This document shows positions 10,349 through 19,527 of a DNA stretch of 64,000 bases, piece by piece; position 1 is the first letter of the stretch; each line of letters begins with the position of its first letter. Below the pieces are notes generated by a model. It was not told where the DNA came from. It worked only from the letters and a program-made list of their open reading frames with translations, and ran no database searches. The stretch is from Microbacterium galbinum (GTDB lineage Bacteria > Actinomycetota > Actinomycetes > Actinomycetales > Microbacteriaceae): contig NZ_JAHWXM010000001.1 of the NCBI RefSeq assembly GCF_023091225.1, positions 248,001 to 312,000 on the forward strand. Reading direction: 5' to 3'. Position numbers and translations under genes: made by a program.

Positions 10349-11648
10349 GAGCCGACCAGGGGATCCATCGGCCGTGTACCGGCGCAGCCGCGAGGCGGAG
10401 AGCGACGACGAGCAGGCCGACCGCGATCATCGCCGTGACGGGTGTCGTGCCGGTCACGAGCAGCAGCACCACGCCGATCAGACCGCTCAGCACCGAGAGC
10501 GCGATGCGCCGGGTCGCGTCGGTCGGCATCGGCGGACGACGCGTCTCGATGCGTGTGAACGGGACGGCCACGAGGGCGGTGAGCGTCAGTGCCGTCGCGA
10601 GCCAGAGCGGACGATCCGCCCACCACGCGGCGCTTCCCGCCACCGGGAGCGTGCTGCCGTCGCTGATCGCGACGATCGCCGTCACGCCCGCCATGGCGAG
10701 CAGTACCGGCATGTGCCAGAGGTAGATCGTCATCGTCCGTCGGCCGACGAATCCGCTCACGGCCGCGGCAAGAGGGCGAGCGCTGAGGGCGGACAGACGG
10801 GGGCGGTTCAGCGACAGGGCGCAGGTGTGCACGATACCGACGAGGATCAGCGCGGAGGTCGGCGGGTTGATGTGCGCGATCAGGTCGGGGGAGCAGAGGC
10901 CGGTGGCGAAACCGAGAAAGAGGGTGAGCGCTGCGCCCATGCCGATGCGCGCCCGGGTGCGGCGGGGCAGGGAGTCGATGCTGCCGTCGGCGAGGAAGAA
11001 CCCGATCTGCTGGAGCGCGAGCCAGACGAACGCCAGGTTGAGGAACCCTAGGGCGTCGACTCCGCTGATCGCCCTCGCCGCGTCGACGGCGGCTGCGGCT
11101 GCGACCAGCCCGGCGAGGATCAGGAGCGGCCGAGTCCGGTGCAGGTGCACGAGCGCGGGCAGGAGTGCCTGGCACAGCAGGAAGACCGCGAGGAACCACA
11201 GCGGCTGCCCGTACCGGTAGCCCGCGACGGCGATGAGGTCCGCGGGGACCCCGAAAAGCGTCAATGCCCACAGTGCGACGCCGATCACGGCGATCGTGAC
11301 CACGGCGGGCCGCAGCAGTCGATGCACCCGCCCCGCGATGAAGCTCCGCGCGTCGCGCCCGCGGGCGACCGCCGAACGGTAGGCGAGCAGTCCGGAGAAC
11401 CCGCCGATGACGAAGAACAGGGGCATGACCTGGAGCGCCCAGCTGACGGGCACGATCCACCACGTGCCGGTGCTGGCGTTGTCGAAGGCGGGGCGTCCGT
11501 CGACCACGGAGACGCCGACCATGATCGCGTGCAGCAGCACCACGCCGATCACGCAGAGCGAGCGGACGAGGTCGATGCCGGTGTCGCGGGTGCCGCGAGC
11601 CTCGGCGCTCGGGATGTCTCGGACGGGGGGTGCCTGCACGATGGCCAT
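10317..11648 (-). CDS. Membrane acyltransferase, acyltransferase-3 family
   Basis: Multi-pass membrane protein of 443 aa with ten or more helices. N-terminal signature: DTGIDLVRSLCVIGVVLLHA with the conserved His, followed by LFFVIGGFSGLLAY and the Arg-rich RVHRLLRPA. Family members transfer acyl groups to extracellular sugars, exopolysaccharides or antibiotics; the substrate cannot be told here. A strong AGGAGG ribosome site precedes ATG 11648. It lies 135 bp downstream of the two-component operon and may be read with it. Confidence 0.86.
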   Translation of the reverse strand: MAIVQAPPVRDIPSAEARGTRDTGIDLVRSLCVIGVVLLHAIMVGVSVVDGRPAFDNASTGTWWIVPVSWALQVMPLFFVIGGFSGLLAYRSAVARGRDARSFIAGRVHRLLRPAVVTIAVIGVALWALTLFGVPADLIAVAGYRYGQPLWFLAVFLLCQALLPALVHLHRTRPLLILAGLVAAAAAVDAARAISGVDALGFLNLAFVWLALQQIGFFLADGSIDSLPRRTRARIGMGAALTLFLGFATGLCSPDLIAHINPPTSALILVGIVHTCALSLNRPRLSALSARPLAAAVSGFVGRRTMTIYLWHMPVLLAMAGVTAIVAISDGSTLPVAGSAAWWADRPLWLATALTLTALVAVPFTRIETRRPPMPTDATRRIALSVLSGLIGVVLLLVTGTTPVTAMIAVGLLVVALRLAAAPVHGRWIPWSALRSVRPRARA

Positions 11649-11783
11649 GAATCCTCCTTGGGAACGGTCTTCCCGGAGGTTATGGACGCGGTGCGGCGGA
11701 GGGCATCACCCCGCGGTGCCGTTCGACCCCGTACCGAGGGGTGAGGCGCCGCCGTCGCTGAGGGTACGGTCAGGAGGGCACGG

Positions 11784-12452
11784 TCAGGACGGCTCGACGA
11801 GTCCGGTGTCGTACGCCAGGATCACCGCGTGCACACGGTCGCGGAGTCCGAGCTTCGCGAGCACCTTGCCGACGTGCGTCTTGACCGTCTGCTCGGCGAT
11901 GAAGAGTTCGGCGGCGATCTCGCCGTTGGACCGCCCGCGGCCGATCAGCACGAGCACCTCGCGCTCACGGTCGGTGAGCCCGGCGAGGGCGGAAGCCGCG
12001 CGGGGCGTACGGGGGCGACGTCCGGCGAACTGCGCGATCACCCGGCGGGTCACGCTCGGGGCGAGCAGCGCGTCGCCCCCGGCGACGACGCGCACGGCGT
12101 GCACCAGTTCCTCCGGGAGCGCATCCTTGAGCAGGAACCCGCTCGCCCCCGCCTCGAGGGCGTCGTAGACGTAGTCGTCGATGTCGAAGGTGGTGAGCAT
12201 GAGGATGCGGGGCACATGCGCCGCGGGGTACGAGGAGCCGAGGATGCGGCGGGTCGCCTCGATCCCGTCGAGGTCGGGCATCCGCACGTCCATGAGGATC
12301 ACGTCGGGGTCGAGCCGTGCGGCGAGCGACACGGCTTCGGTTCCCGTGGAAGCCTGACCGGTGACGCGGATGCCGTCGTGCGCGTCGAGGAGCGCGGCGA
12401 AGCCTGCGCGCACCATGGCCTGGTCGTCGGCGATGAGGACGCTGATGGTCAC
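11784..12452 (-). CDS. NarL/DesR-type response regulator
   Basis: Receiver plus LuxR-type helix-turn-helix, 222 aa. Phospho-acceptor D55 (LMDVRMPD), acidic pocket ADD (8-10), and the DNA-binding domain with LTDREREVLVLIGRGRSNGEI and AEQTVKTHVGKVLAKLGL. The GTG start overlaps the stop of the histidine kinase (GTGA), marking it as the cognate regulator. Targets are unknown; the co-transcribed DedA gene suggests membrane or cell-envelope control. Confidence 0.92.
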   Translation of the reverse strand: MTISVLIADDQAMVRAGFAALLDAHDGIRVTGQASTGTEAVSLAARLDPDVILMDVRMPDLDGIEATRRILGSSYPAAHVPRILMLTTFDIDDYVYDALEAGASGFLLKDALPEELVHAVRVVAGGDALLAPSVTRRVIAQFAGRRPRTPRAASALAGLTDREREVLVLIGRGRSNGEIAAELFIAEQTVKTHVGKVLAKLGLRDRVHAVILAYDTGLVEPS

Positions 12453-13711
12453 GGGTTCTCCTTCGGAGGGGCGGATGCCGGGGACGGCAAATCGTCGCGC
12501 CCTCCGGCCAAGGGGAGGGCGGCCTCGACGAGCCAGGCGCCGTCGGGAGCGGGGCCCGCCGAGAGACTGCCGCCGAGCACCTCGGCGCGCTCGCGCATTC
12601 CACGCAGGCCGTGCCCGGCGCCGCGATCCTGCGCCTCAGCGGGGGCGGCGTTGCGCACGCGGATGCGGAGAATGCCGGCATCCGCCTGCAGCTGAACGGT
12701 CACCGCGTTGCCGGACGCATGCCGCACCGCGTTGCTGAGGCTCTCCTGCACGATCCGGTAGGCCGCGATCTGGACCGCCGGGGGAGCGGATGTCGCGGCA
12801 TCCATTCCCACGAGCGAGAGACCGGCGTCGACGCCGGCGCGGCGGATGGTGTCGACCAGCGCGGGGATGTCGTCGATGCCGTTCTGCGGAGCGAGTTCCA
12901 CGGCCTGATCCTCGGTGCGCAGCACCCCGAGCATCCGTCGCATCTCGCTCAGCGACGTGCGCGCGGTCGCGGCGATGTCGTCGAACTCGGCCGCGGCGGT
13001 GTCGTCGATCGATGGCAGGCGGTATCGCGCCGTCGACGCCTGCACCTGGATGACCGACATGCTGTGCGCGATGACGTCGTGGAGTTCGCGGGCGATCCGG
13101 GTGCGTTCCTCGATCAAGGCGCGCCGCGACTCCTCGAGGGCGGAATGCTCGCGCTCGCGCGTGAGCTCGACGCCGATGCGCAGGCGGCTCGCGATCAGCA
13201 GCGCGAGGAGGAAAGCGGCCGCGGCGACGGACGCGGTGACGATGAGATCGGCCGTCGCGGTCGCCGCGACGTTCGCCGTCTCGATGATGTCGGGGCGCAG
13301 CAGCGGGGCGGTGAGCGATGCGACGAGCGCGAGCACGAGGAGGAGGAGTCCCGGCCGCGCCCCGTGGATACCGGTGACGAGCCCGACGAGGCCGACGAAC
13401 GCGAGCGTGGCGGGGACCGACCACGGCCAAGGCGCGGTCGCAGCGAGGGCAGTGTCGGTGACGAGCGGGACGATGAGGACCGCCGTGCAGAACACCACGA
13501 TCGCCGTGCGCGGGCGGGCGATCGAGAGGGGGAGGGCGCCGCAGACCGCAGCGCCGAGCAGGAACGCCAGTGCGACCGGGGTTCCGTAGAGGGCGGCGTG
13601 GACCGGGACGAACACCGAGTACAGGCCGACGGTCACCGTCCAGAGGCCGACGAACGCGATCGTCCGCCGGGAGTGACGGGGAGCACGTCGGACACGGGTC
13701 ATGATCTTCAT
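12449..13711 (-). CDS. DesK-type sensor histidine kinase
   Basis: Membrane kinase of 420 aa. The N-terminal half holds four to six hydrophobic segments (about 17-175) with little extracytoplasmic material, so it may sense the membrane itself. HisKA_3 phosphorylation motif RTRIARELHDVIAHSMSVIQ with H211, followed by an ATPase domain with the N-box in ESLSNAVRHA and a G-box near GAGHGLRGMRER. Start ATG 13711 overlaps the DedA stop (ATGA), giving the order dedA - kinase - regulator in one operon. Confidence 0.92.
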   Translation of the reverse strand: MKIMTRVRRAPRHSRRTIAFVGLWTVTVGLYSVFVPVHAALYGTPVALAFLLGAAVCGALPLSIARPRTAIVVFCTAVLIVPLVTDTALAATAPWPWSVPATLAFVGLVGLVTGIHGARPGLLLLVLALVASLTAPLLRPDIIETANVAATATADLIVTASVAAAAFLLALLIASRLRIGVELTREREHSALEESRRALIEERTRIARELHDVIAHSMSVIQVQASTARYRLPSIDDTAAAEFDDIAATARTSLSEMRRMLGVLRTEDQAVELAPQNGIDDIPALVDTIRRAGVDAGLSLVGMDAATSAPPAVQIAAYRIVQESLSNAVRHASGNAVTVQLQADAGILRIRVRNAAPAEAQDRGAGHGLRGMRERAEVLGGSLSAGPAPDGAWLVEAALPLAGGRDDLPSPASAPPKENP

Positions 13712-14325
13712 CCTGCCAGGTGGGCGGGCGCGCTCCGGCGGTGTCGGACGGCAGACACGCGGTCGATCACGATGCCGATCAGCAGGGCGATGACGATGCC
13801 GACGCCGGCGCTCAGGAGCGGCTGATCCTTGATCCAGCTGCCGGCGAGCAGACCGATCGCGAGACTGAGCGCACTCCAGCTCGCGCCCGCGACGAGGCTG
13901 AGCGGCAGGAACCGTCGCCAGGGGAAGCGCAGGGCCCCGGCCGTCATGTTCACCGCCACACGACCGACCGGGATGTAGCGGGCGCCGAGGATCAGCGCGG
14001 CGCTGCGGGTCTCCAGCGCGCGCTCGGCATGGGCGAACGCGGCGCGGACGCGCGGCCGTCGCATCCAGCCCGCGCGGGACGTACCGAGACGCCGACCGAT
14101 GAGGAACGCGATGTTGTCGCCCAGTGCGGCGCCGAGCGCAGCCACGACGCCGAGGAGGAGCAGATTCGTGCCTCCGCCCGAGACCGACGCGGCCGCGGCG
14201 GCGACGAGCACCGTCTCGCTCGGCACGGGAGGGAAGAAGCCGTCGAGCACCGTGACGGCGAAGAGCACGAGCACGAGCCACGGCGAGGCCACGGCCTGGA
14301 GAATGAGGTCATTGATCACGTCCAC
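13708..14325 (-). CDS. DedA family membrane protein
   Basis: Polytopic protein of 205 aa. It has the DedA marks FFPPVPSETVLVAAA (31-45, conserved Glu) and ARYIPVGRVAVNMTAGAL, matching the G-R-x-x-P-x-x-R pattern. Some DedA proteins translocate undecaprenyl phosphate across the membrane, and others affect membrane charge and division. The GTG at 14325 is the likely start; a second GTG lies two codons in. First gene of the operon with the DesK/DesR-like pair, an arrangement that links lipid-carrier or membrane state to signalling. Confidence 0.9.
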   Translation of the reverse strand: MDVINDLILQAVASPWLVLVLFAVTVLDGFFPPVPSETVLVAAAAASVSGGGTNLLLLGVVAALGAALGDNIAFLIGRRLGTSRAGWMRRPRVRAAFAHAERALETRSAALILGARYIPVGRVAVNMTAGALRFPWRRFLPLSLVAGASWSALSLAIGLLAGSWIKDQPLLSAGVGIVIALLIGIVIDRVSAVRHRRSAPAHLAG

Positions 14326-14487
14326 CCTCGAACGTTACGAACCGGGTGGCAGGACGGTCATCCCTCTGCGGTATCGACCGCGTCACACCGGGGAGTGATC
14401 TTCCTGGGATGGCCGTCCCGTCGGGGCGCTTATACTGGGAGGCTGGCCGCTCGGCCACCTTCCTCCCGAACGAACGGACATCCCGCT

Positions 14488-16086
14488 GTGCTTGCCGTGC
14501 ACGAACTCGAGATCCGCGTGGGCGCTCGCCTCCTGATGGAGAACGTGTCGTTCCGCGTGGGCGACGGTGACAAGATCGGTCTCGTCGGCCGCAACGGAGC
14601 GGGCAAGACCACCCTCACCAAGGTGCTCGCCGGCGACGTCCTGCCCTCCGGCGGCAGCGTGACGCGTTCGGGGGAGCTCGGCTATCTGCCGCAGGACCCG
14701 CGCTCGGGCAACCCGGAGGACCTGGCGCGCACGCGCATCCTCGACGCCCGTGGTCTCGGCCAGCTCAATCTCGGCATGACCGAGGCGTCGCTCGCGATGG
14801 GATCGGACGACCCCGCCGTCGCTGCGAAGGCCATGAAGCGCTACGCGGCGCTGACCGAGCAGTTCGAGGCGCAGGGCGGCTACGCCGCCGAGGCGCAGGC
14901 GGCATCCATCGCCCACAACCTCTCGCTTCCCGACCGCATCCTCGACCAGCCGCTGTCGACGCTGTCGGGTGGTCAGCGTCGTCGCATCGAGCTCGCCCGC
15001 ATCCTCTTCTCGGATGCCGAGACGATGATCCTCGACGAGCCGACCAACCACCTCGACGCCGACAGCGTGGTGTGGCTGCGCGAGTTCCTCAAGACGTACA
15101 AGGGCGGGCTGATCGTGATCAGCCACGACGTCGAACTGGTCGGCGAGACCGTCAACCGCGTGTTCTACCTCGATGCCAACCGCCAGGTCATCGACACGTA
15201 CAACATGAACTGGAAGAACTACCTGCGTCAGCGCGTGGCCGACGAAGAGCGCCGCAAGAAGGAGCGCGCCAACGCCGAGAAGAAGGCGACGACGCTGCAG
15301 CTGCAGGCTGCTCGCTTCGGGGCGAAGGCGTCGAAGGCCGCGGCCGCGCACCAGATGGTCGCGCGCGCCGAGAAGCTCCTCGCCGGACTCGACGACGTGC
15401 GGCAGCAGGACCGGGTCGCGAAGCTGCGCTTCCCGAAGCCCGCGCCCTGCGGCAAGACGCCCCTCATGGCGTCGGGGCTGTCGAAGTCGTACGGTTCGCT
15501 CGAGATCTTCACCGACGTCGACCTGGCGATCGATCGCGGTTCGAAGGTCGTCGTGCTGGGTCTGAACGGTGCCGGCAAGACGACGCTCCTGCGAATGCTC
15601 GCGGGCGTCGATCAGCCCGACACGGGACAGCTCGAGCCCGGCCACGGCCTCAAGGTCGGGTACTACGCGCAGGAGCACGAGAACCTCGACGTGAATCGTT
15701 CGGTGCTCGAGAACATGGTCTCGGCGGCCCCGCACATCACCGAGACGGAAGCGCGCCGCGTGCTCGGCTCCTTCCTGTTCACGGGGGACGACGTGCTGAA
15801 GCCGGCGGGTGTGCTCTCCGGTGGGGAGAAGACCCGTCTCTCGCTCGCGACCCTCGTCGTGTCGTCGGCGAACCTGCTGCTTCTCGACGAGCCCACGAAC
15901 AACCTCGACCCCGCGTCGCGCGAGGAGATCCTCGACGCCCTCGCGCACTACGAGGGGGCCGTCGTGCTGGTCTCGCACGACCCGGGCGCCGTGCAGTCGC
16001 TGAATCCCGAGCGTGTGCTCATCCTCCCGGACGGCGTGGAGGACATCTGGAACCAGGAGTACCAGGACCTGATCGAGCTCGCCTGA
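14488..16086 (+). CDS. ABC-F family ATP-binding protein
   Basis: Soluble duplicated ABC ATPase of 532 aa with no membrane domain. Two Walker A motifs, GRNGAGKT (34-41) and GLNGAGKTT (about 358-366), two signatures (LSGGQRRRIELARIL and LSGGEKTRLSLATLV), and a charged linker of about 80 residues between the domains (EERRKKERANAEKKA), typical of ABC-F proteins that act on the ribosome E site. Translation factor or antibiotic-protection functions are both known; nothing here decides. GTG 14488 gives the start LAVHELEIRVG; in-frame sequence upstream is a shadow of DedA. Confidence 0.93.
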   Translation: MLAVHELEIRVGARLLMENVSFRVGDGDKIGLVGRNGAGKTTLTKVLAGDVLPSGGSVTRSGELGYLPQDPRSGNPEDLARTRILDARGLGQLNLGMTEASLAMGSDDPAVAAKAMKRYAALTEQFEAQGGYAAEAQAASIAHNLSLPDRILDQPLSTLSGGQRRRIELARILFSDAETMILDEPTNHLDADSVVWLREFLKTYKGGLIVISHDVELVGETVNRVFYLDANRQVIDTYNMNWKNYLRQRVADEERRKKERANAEKKATTLQLQAARFGAKASKAAAAHQMVARAEKLLAGLDDVRQQDRVAKLRFPKPAPCGKTPLMASGLSKSYGSLEIFTDVDLAIDRGSKVVVLGLNGAGKTTLLRMLAGVDQPDTGQLEPGHGLKVGYYAQEHENLDVNRSVLENMVSAAPHITETEARRVLGSFLFTGDDVLKPAGVLSGGEKTRLSLATLVVSSANLLLLDEPTNNLDPASREEILDALAHYEGAVVLVSHDPGAVQSLNPERVLILPDGVEDIWNQEYQDLIELA

Positions 16087-16121
16087 CGCGAGCGCGAGGG
16101 ATCGGTGGCATAGTCGAGAGC

Positions 16122-16700
16122 ATGCCGACCCCGCCGAGCACGATCTCCTCCTGGTTGCGGGCGCAACCCACTCTGATCGGCGACGCGCCGGTCTGGGACG
16201 CGACACTGCTGCCCGATTCTCCGCTCGAGCTGTTCCGCGACTGGATCGGCGCGGCCGTGGATGCCGGAGTGCCCGAGCCTCACGTGGCGACGCTGGCGAC
16301 GGTCGGCCCCGACGGCATCCCGGATGCGCGGGCGCTGATCCTCAAGGACGTCGACGAACGGGGTTGGGCGTTCGCCGGTCCTCGAGCGTCGCGCAAGGGT
16401 GATCAGCTGTCGGCGCATCCTGCTGCCGCGCTCAATTTCTGGTGGCAGCCCCTGGTGCGTGCGGTCCGCGTGCGCGGGCGGGTCGTCGAAGCCGCGAGGG
16501 AGGAGAGCGCCGCCGATCTCTCCGCGCGCTCGGCTGCCGCCCGCGCGGGAATCGAGCCGGGTGGCTGGGTGCTGTGGCGCCTCGTGCCCGAACGCATCGA
16601 GTTCTGGCAGGGCTCGCAGGATCGTCGGCACACCCGCGTCGTCTACGAGCGCGACGGCCGCGCATGGGGACGAACGGATGCCGGGGCGGCGGGGAGCTGA
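16122..16700 (+). CDS. Pyridoxamine 5'-phosphate oxidase family protein
   Basis: FMN-binding split-barrel protein of 192 aa. PdxH-like features are LFRDWIGAAVDAGVPEP near the start, ATVGPDGIPDARALILKDVD (FMN-phosphate binding), the SRKGDQLSAHPAAALNFWW substrate segment and the C-terminal RIEFWQGSQDRRHTR. These are the positions used by true pyridoxal-phosphate synthases, so oxidation of PNP/PMP to PLP is likely, though the protein is slightly shorter than classical PdxH. It follows the ABC-F gene by 35 bp and converges on SURF1. Confidence 0.85.
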   Translation: MPTPPSTISSWLRAQPTLIGDAPVWDATLLPDSPLELFRDWIGAAVDAGVPEPHVATLATVGPDGIPDARALILKDVDERGWAFAGPRASRKGDQLSAHPAAALNFWWQPLVRAVRVRGRVVEAAREESAADLSARSAAARAGIEPGGWVLWRLVPERIEFWQGSQDRRHTRVVYERDGRAWGRTDAGAAGS

Positions 16701-16702
16701 CC

Positions 16703-17512
16703 TCAGCGGGCGTCGAGAAGTTCGTCCTCGACGTCGGCGTCCTTGTCACGGCGACGCTTCTCCTTGACGGGGGCCGGTCGGCCCTCGACCTCCTCGCGGT
16801 GCTTCACGATCTCGGTGCGGATGATGTAGCCGATGAAGATGAAACCCATGATCGCGAAGAGGATCCACTGGATCGCGTATGACAGGTGGGGCCCCGGATC
16901 GTCGGTGGGAGACGTGAAGCCTCCGAGCGGCGTACCCGCGGGATCTTCGCTGATCAGCTGTCCGTAGGCGGCGGTGATGACATCGCCCTCCACGAGGCCG
17001 GCGATCGTCGGCAGGTTGATGGTCGGCACCTGCCCTTCGGGGGCACCGCGCCCGGAGGCCGGGACCTGCTCGCTCGGGCGGAGTCGCGCGACGACCTCGA
17101 CGGTGCCGCTCGGGGCCTCGGGAACCGCATCCGGGGTGTCGCCGTCGCCCGGGGGGACCCAGCCGCGGTCGACGATGAACACGCGACCGTCGACGTCACG
17201 GAACGGCACGAGGACCTCGAAGGCGCTGGTGCCGCCGTGCGGACGGTTGCGCACGAGCAGTTGCTGGTCGGAGAGGTACTCGCCGCGGAGCAGCACCGGA
17301 TGCCACTCATCACCGGGCTGGAGGAGGTCGTCGTCGCCGATCAGGTCTCCGAGCGGGACCGGGTCGGCATCGTAGTTCTGCTCGACCAGTTCGATCTGCT
17401 CGGCGCGGGACTCGTTCCTCTCGAACTGCCAGTTGGAGAGGAACGCGCAGGCGACCGCGAAGCCGATCGCGATGAGGACGTAGACCATCCAACGGGTCAG
17501 GCGCTTGCTCAC
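16703..17512 (-). CDS. SURF1 family cytochrome oxidase assembly protein
   Basis: Membrane protein of 269 aa with an N-terminal helix (about 9-29), a periplasmic-side domain containing NRPHGGTSAFEVLVPF and IVDRGWVPPG, and a second helix near residue 220 (SYAIQWILFAIMGFIFIGYI), the classic SURF1 topology. Helps insert heme A into cytochrome oxidase subunit I. GTG 17512 overlaps the upstream stop as GTGA. The charged tail of about 45 residues is actinobacterial in style. Functionally it belongs with ctaA/ctaB at the left of the window. Confidence 0.92.
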   Translation of the reverse strand: MSKRLTRWMVYVLIAIGFAVACAFLSNWQFERNESRAEQIELVEQNYDADPVPLGDLIGDDDLLQPGDEWHPVLLRGEYLSDQQLLVRNRPHGGTSAFEVLVPFRDVDGRVFIVDRGWVPPGDGDTPDAVPEAPSGTVEVVARLRPSEQVPASGRGAPEGQVPTINLPTIAGLVEGDVITAAYGQLISEDPAGTPLGGFTSPTDDPGPHLSYAIQWILFAIMGFIFIGYIIRTEIVKHREEVEGRPAPVKEKRRRDKDADVEDELLDAR

Positions 17513-17703
17513 GCGGGTACTCCGTTTCGGACGGTCACCGGGAAGTCGCGGGCCGCCAGGTAGTCGTGCAGGTAGTCCACGTGCTCGTCGCACGCCAGCC
17601 AGATCTTCTCGCGGTCCGCAGCGTGGATGCGCGGATTGCGCCAGACGACCTGCTTCGTCGCCGCGCTCCGGCAGCCGGCGCGCGAGCAGGTGAGATCGGT
17701 CAC
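17509..17703 (-). CDS. Small Cys-containing conserved protein
   Basis: A 64-aa soluble protein beginning VTDLTCSRAGCRSAA. Cysteines at positions 6 and 11 and a later C-D-E-H segment (WLACDEHVDYLHDYL) look like a small metal-binding knuckle. No named function known to me. GTG starts overlap on both sides (GTGA with DUF3099 upstream and with SURF1 downstream), so it is locked into the same translation chain. Confidence 0.8.
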   Translation of the reverse strand: MTDLTCSRAGCRSAATKQVVWRNPRIHAADREKIWLACDEHVDYLHDYLAARDFPVTVRNGVPA

Positions 17704-18050
17704 GTGCGATCCTGCGGCTTCTCGTGGATCGTGATGATGCCGGGAGCTTCCTCGATCGGCTCCGGGGCGACCGCCGGTGTCGCCTCGATCTCCTGCCGAG
17801 GGGACTCCGCCCCCGATTCGGTGCTGTCGCTGCCGGCGTTCGCGAAGACCACGGCGATGTACGGGAGCACCGCGGCCGCGGCGGCGAAGACCCATGTGTA
17901 CCAGCCGTAAGGCTGCACGAAGACCATGAGGCCGAAGCACACGATGCGGATCGTCATCGTGATCGCATAGCGGCGCACGCGGTGATCGGACTCGGCTGCC
18001 GGCGACTGCGGCAGAGAGGTCACGGCGGGGACGGTGCGCTTGCGGTTCAC
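17700..18050 (-). CDS. DUF3099 membrane protein
   Basis: A 116-aa protein with two helices (about 29-47 and 51-70) matching DUF3099: RRYAITMTIRIVCFGLMVF followed by YGWYTWVFAAAAAVLPYIAV. The Glu/Pro-rich C-terminal tail lies after the second helix. DUF3099 is actinobacterial and uncharacterised. Start is GTG 18050; its stop overlaps the small Cys protein gene. Confidence 0.87.
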   Translation of the reverse strand: MNRKRTVPAVTSLPQSPAAESDHRVRRYAITMTIRIVCFGLMVFVQPYGWYTWVFAAAAAVLPYIAVVFANAGSDSTESGAESPRQEIEATPAVAPEPIEEAPGIITIHEKPQDRT

Positions 18051-18103
18051 GATGCCTCCAGCCTACGCCGGTGGGCGGGGGCGGGAGCGCGTTCGTGCAG
18101 CGA

Positions 18104-18616
18104 TCAGCTGTTGTAGAGGAAGGGGAGGGTGAACGCTCCGAACGCGAGGAGGCTGATGAGCGAGATCGCGATCGTCAGTACGCCGATACCGAGCACGACG
18201 TACCCCAGGATGAGACCGGCGAACGCCATTCCGCGTCCGCCGACGGTCGGGTCGTTCTTCGTCTTCTTCAGCGCCATGTGCCCGGTGATCACCGCGGCGA
18301 TGGACGCGAGCGCCGGGAGGAAGAGCCAGCTGAACAGAAGGCTCACGATGCCGCAGACGAGCGAGGTGATCGCGAGTCCGCTGGTCGGACGCGGTGCCGG
18401 GTAGACGGGATACGGATTCTGCGCGTAGCCGTACGGCTGGTGGGGTGCGCCGTAGCCGGGCTGGACCGGCGGTTGCGGCTGCCCGTAGCCGGGGGCGGCA
18501 GGTGCGCCGTAGACGGGAGCGGCTCCCGGGTACGCCTGGGTGGGCTGCACGGGAGGGGCGGGCGGCGGAGTGTACGGCGTTCCGCCGGCTGGAGGGGGAG
18601 TGGTGTTGTCGCTCAC
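18104..18616 (-). CDS. DUF4190-type membrane protein with Pro/Tyr-rich N-terminus
   Basis: A 170-aa protein. Residues 1-80 are a disordered Pro/Gly/Tyr/Gln tract (repeats like PGYGQPQPP and PYGYAQNPYP). Then come two hydrophobic helices typical of DUF4190: SGLAITSLVCGIVSLLFSW and GMAFAGLILGYVVLGIGVL, flanking GHMALKKTK. The tail resembles cytoplasmic recruitment regions of actinobacterial envelope proteins. Start GTG 18616. It is divergent from fabG. Confidence 0.82.
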   Translation of the reverse strand: MSDNTTPPPAGGTPYTPPPAPPVQPTQAYPGAAPVYGAPAAPGYGQPQPPVQPGYGAPHQPYGYAQNPYPVYPAPRPTSGLAITSLVCGIVSLLFSWLFLPALASIAAVITGHMALKKTKNDPTVGGRGMAFAGLILGYVVLGIGVLTIAISLISLLAFGAFTLPFLYNS

Positions 18617-18758
18617 GCGGAGACCCTTTCGTCGAGATCAGGCTCCCAGCCCGCTGCGCGGGTGTCAAACGCCGCGCGCCCGACTCGGGGGAGCATCCTC
18701 GGTAGGATCGGTGTCGGTTCGGATGCCGGATCGTCGTGAACAGCGGGAGTGAATGAAC

Positions 18759-19469
18759 ATGAGTGAGCAGCGCGTCGTCCTCGTCACCGGAGGCAACCGG
18801 GGCATCGGCCGATCGATCGCCGAGCGATTCGTGCGCGAGGGCTATCGAGTCGCCGTCACCGCGCGCAGCGGCGAGGGCCCCGACGGCACGCTCACGGTGC
18901 GCGCGGATGTGACGGATGCCGCCGCGATCGACGCCGCGTTCACCGAGGTCGAGGAGAAGCTCGGCCCGATCGAGATCGTCGTGGCGAACGCCGGCATCAC
19001 CAAGGACACCCTGCTCCTGCGCATGAGCGAGGACGACTTCGACAGCGTCATCGCCACCAACCTGGGGGGCACCTTCCGCGTGGTCAAGCGCGCGTCGAAG
19101 GGGATGCTGCGTGCCCGCTTCGGCCGCGTCATCCTGATCTCGAGCGTCGTCGGGCTGTACGGCTCGGCCGGCCAGATCAACTACTCGGCGTCGAAGAGCG
19201 CCCTCGTCGGTTTCGCACGTTCGCTGACGCGCGAACTCGGCAGCCGCGGCATCACGGCCAACGTCGTCGCTCCCGGCTTCATCGAGACCGACATGACCGC
19301 CGAGCTGCCCGAAGACACCCAGAAGCAGTACAAGGCCAACATCCCCGCGGGACGATTCGCGAGCCCCGACGAGGTCGCGGGCGTCGTGACCTGGCTCGCG
19401 GGTGACGACGCGGCGTACATCTCGGGCGCCGTCATCCCCGTCGACGGCGGCCTCGGGATGGGCCACTGA
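18759..19469 (+). CDS. fabG: 3-oxoacyl-[acyl-carrier-protein] reductase
   Basis: Short-chain dehydrogenase of 236 aa that reduces beta-ketoacyl-ACP with NADPH in fatty acid elongation. Rossmann motif TGGNRGIGR (10-18), NAG (77-79), catalytic Ser near 129 and Y142-x3-K146, ending with the FabG-type VIPVDGGLGMGH. ATG 18759 is preferred over the ATG six bases upstream because the GGGAG at 18745-18749 is then correctly spaced. It is separate from the main fab operon at 32-36 kb. Confidence 0.92.
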   Translation: MSEQRVVLVTGGNRGIGRSIAERFVREGYRVAVTARSGEGPDGTLTVRADVTDAAAIDAAFTEVEEKLGPIEIVVANAGITKDTLLLRMSEDDFDSVIATNLGGTFRVVKRASKGMLRARFGRVILISSVVGLYGSAGQINYSASKSALVGFARSLTRELGSRGITANVVAPGFIETDMTAELPEDTQKQYKANIPAGRFASPDEVAGVVTWLAGDDAAYISGAVIPVDGGLGMGH

Positions 19470-19527
19470 CGCCCGTCGCGCTGATCTCCCCTCGATTCTC
19501 CGAGCGGCCCCGCCGCTGACCGCGCCC

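Noticed and set aside
18063..19466. 467-codon open frame on the minus strand over fabG
   Set aside because: Antisense to fabG; the real gene has the full short-chain dehydrogenase motif set on the plus strand.
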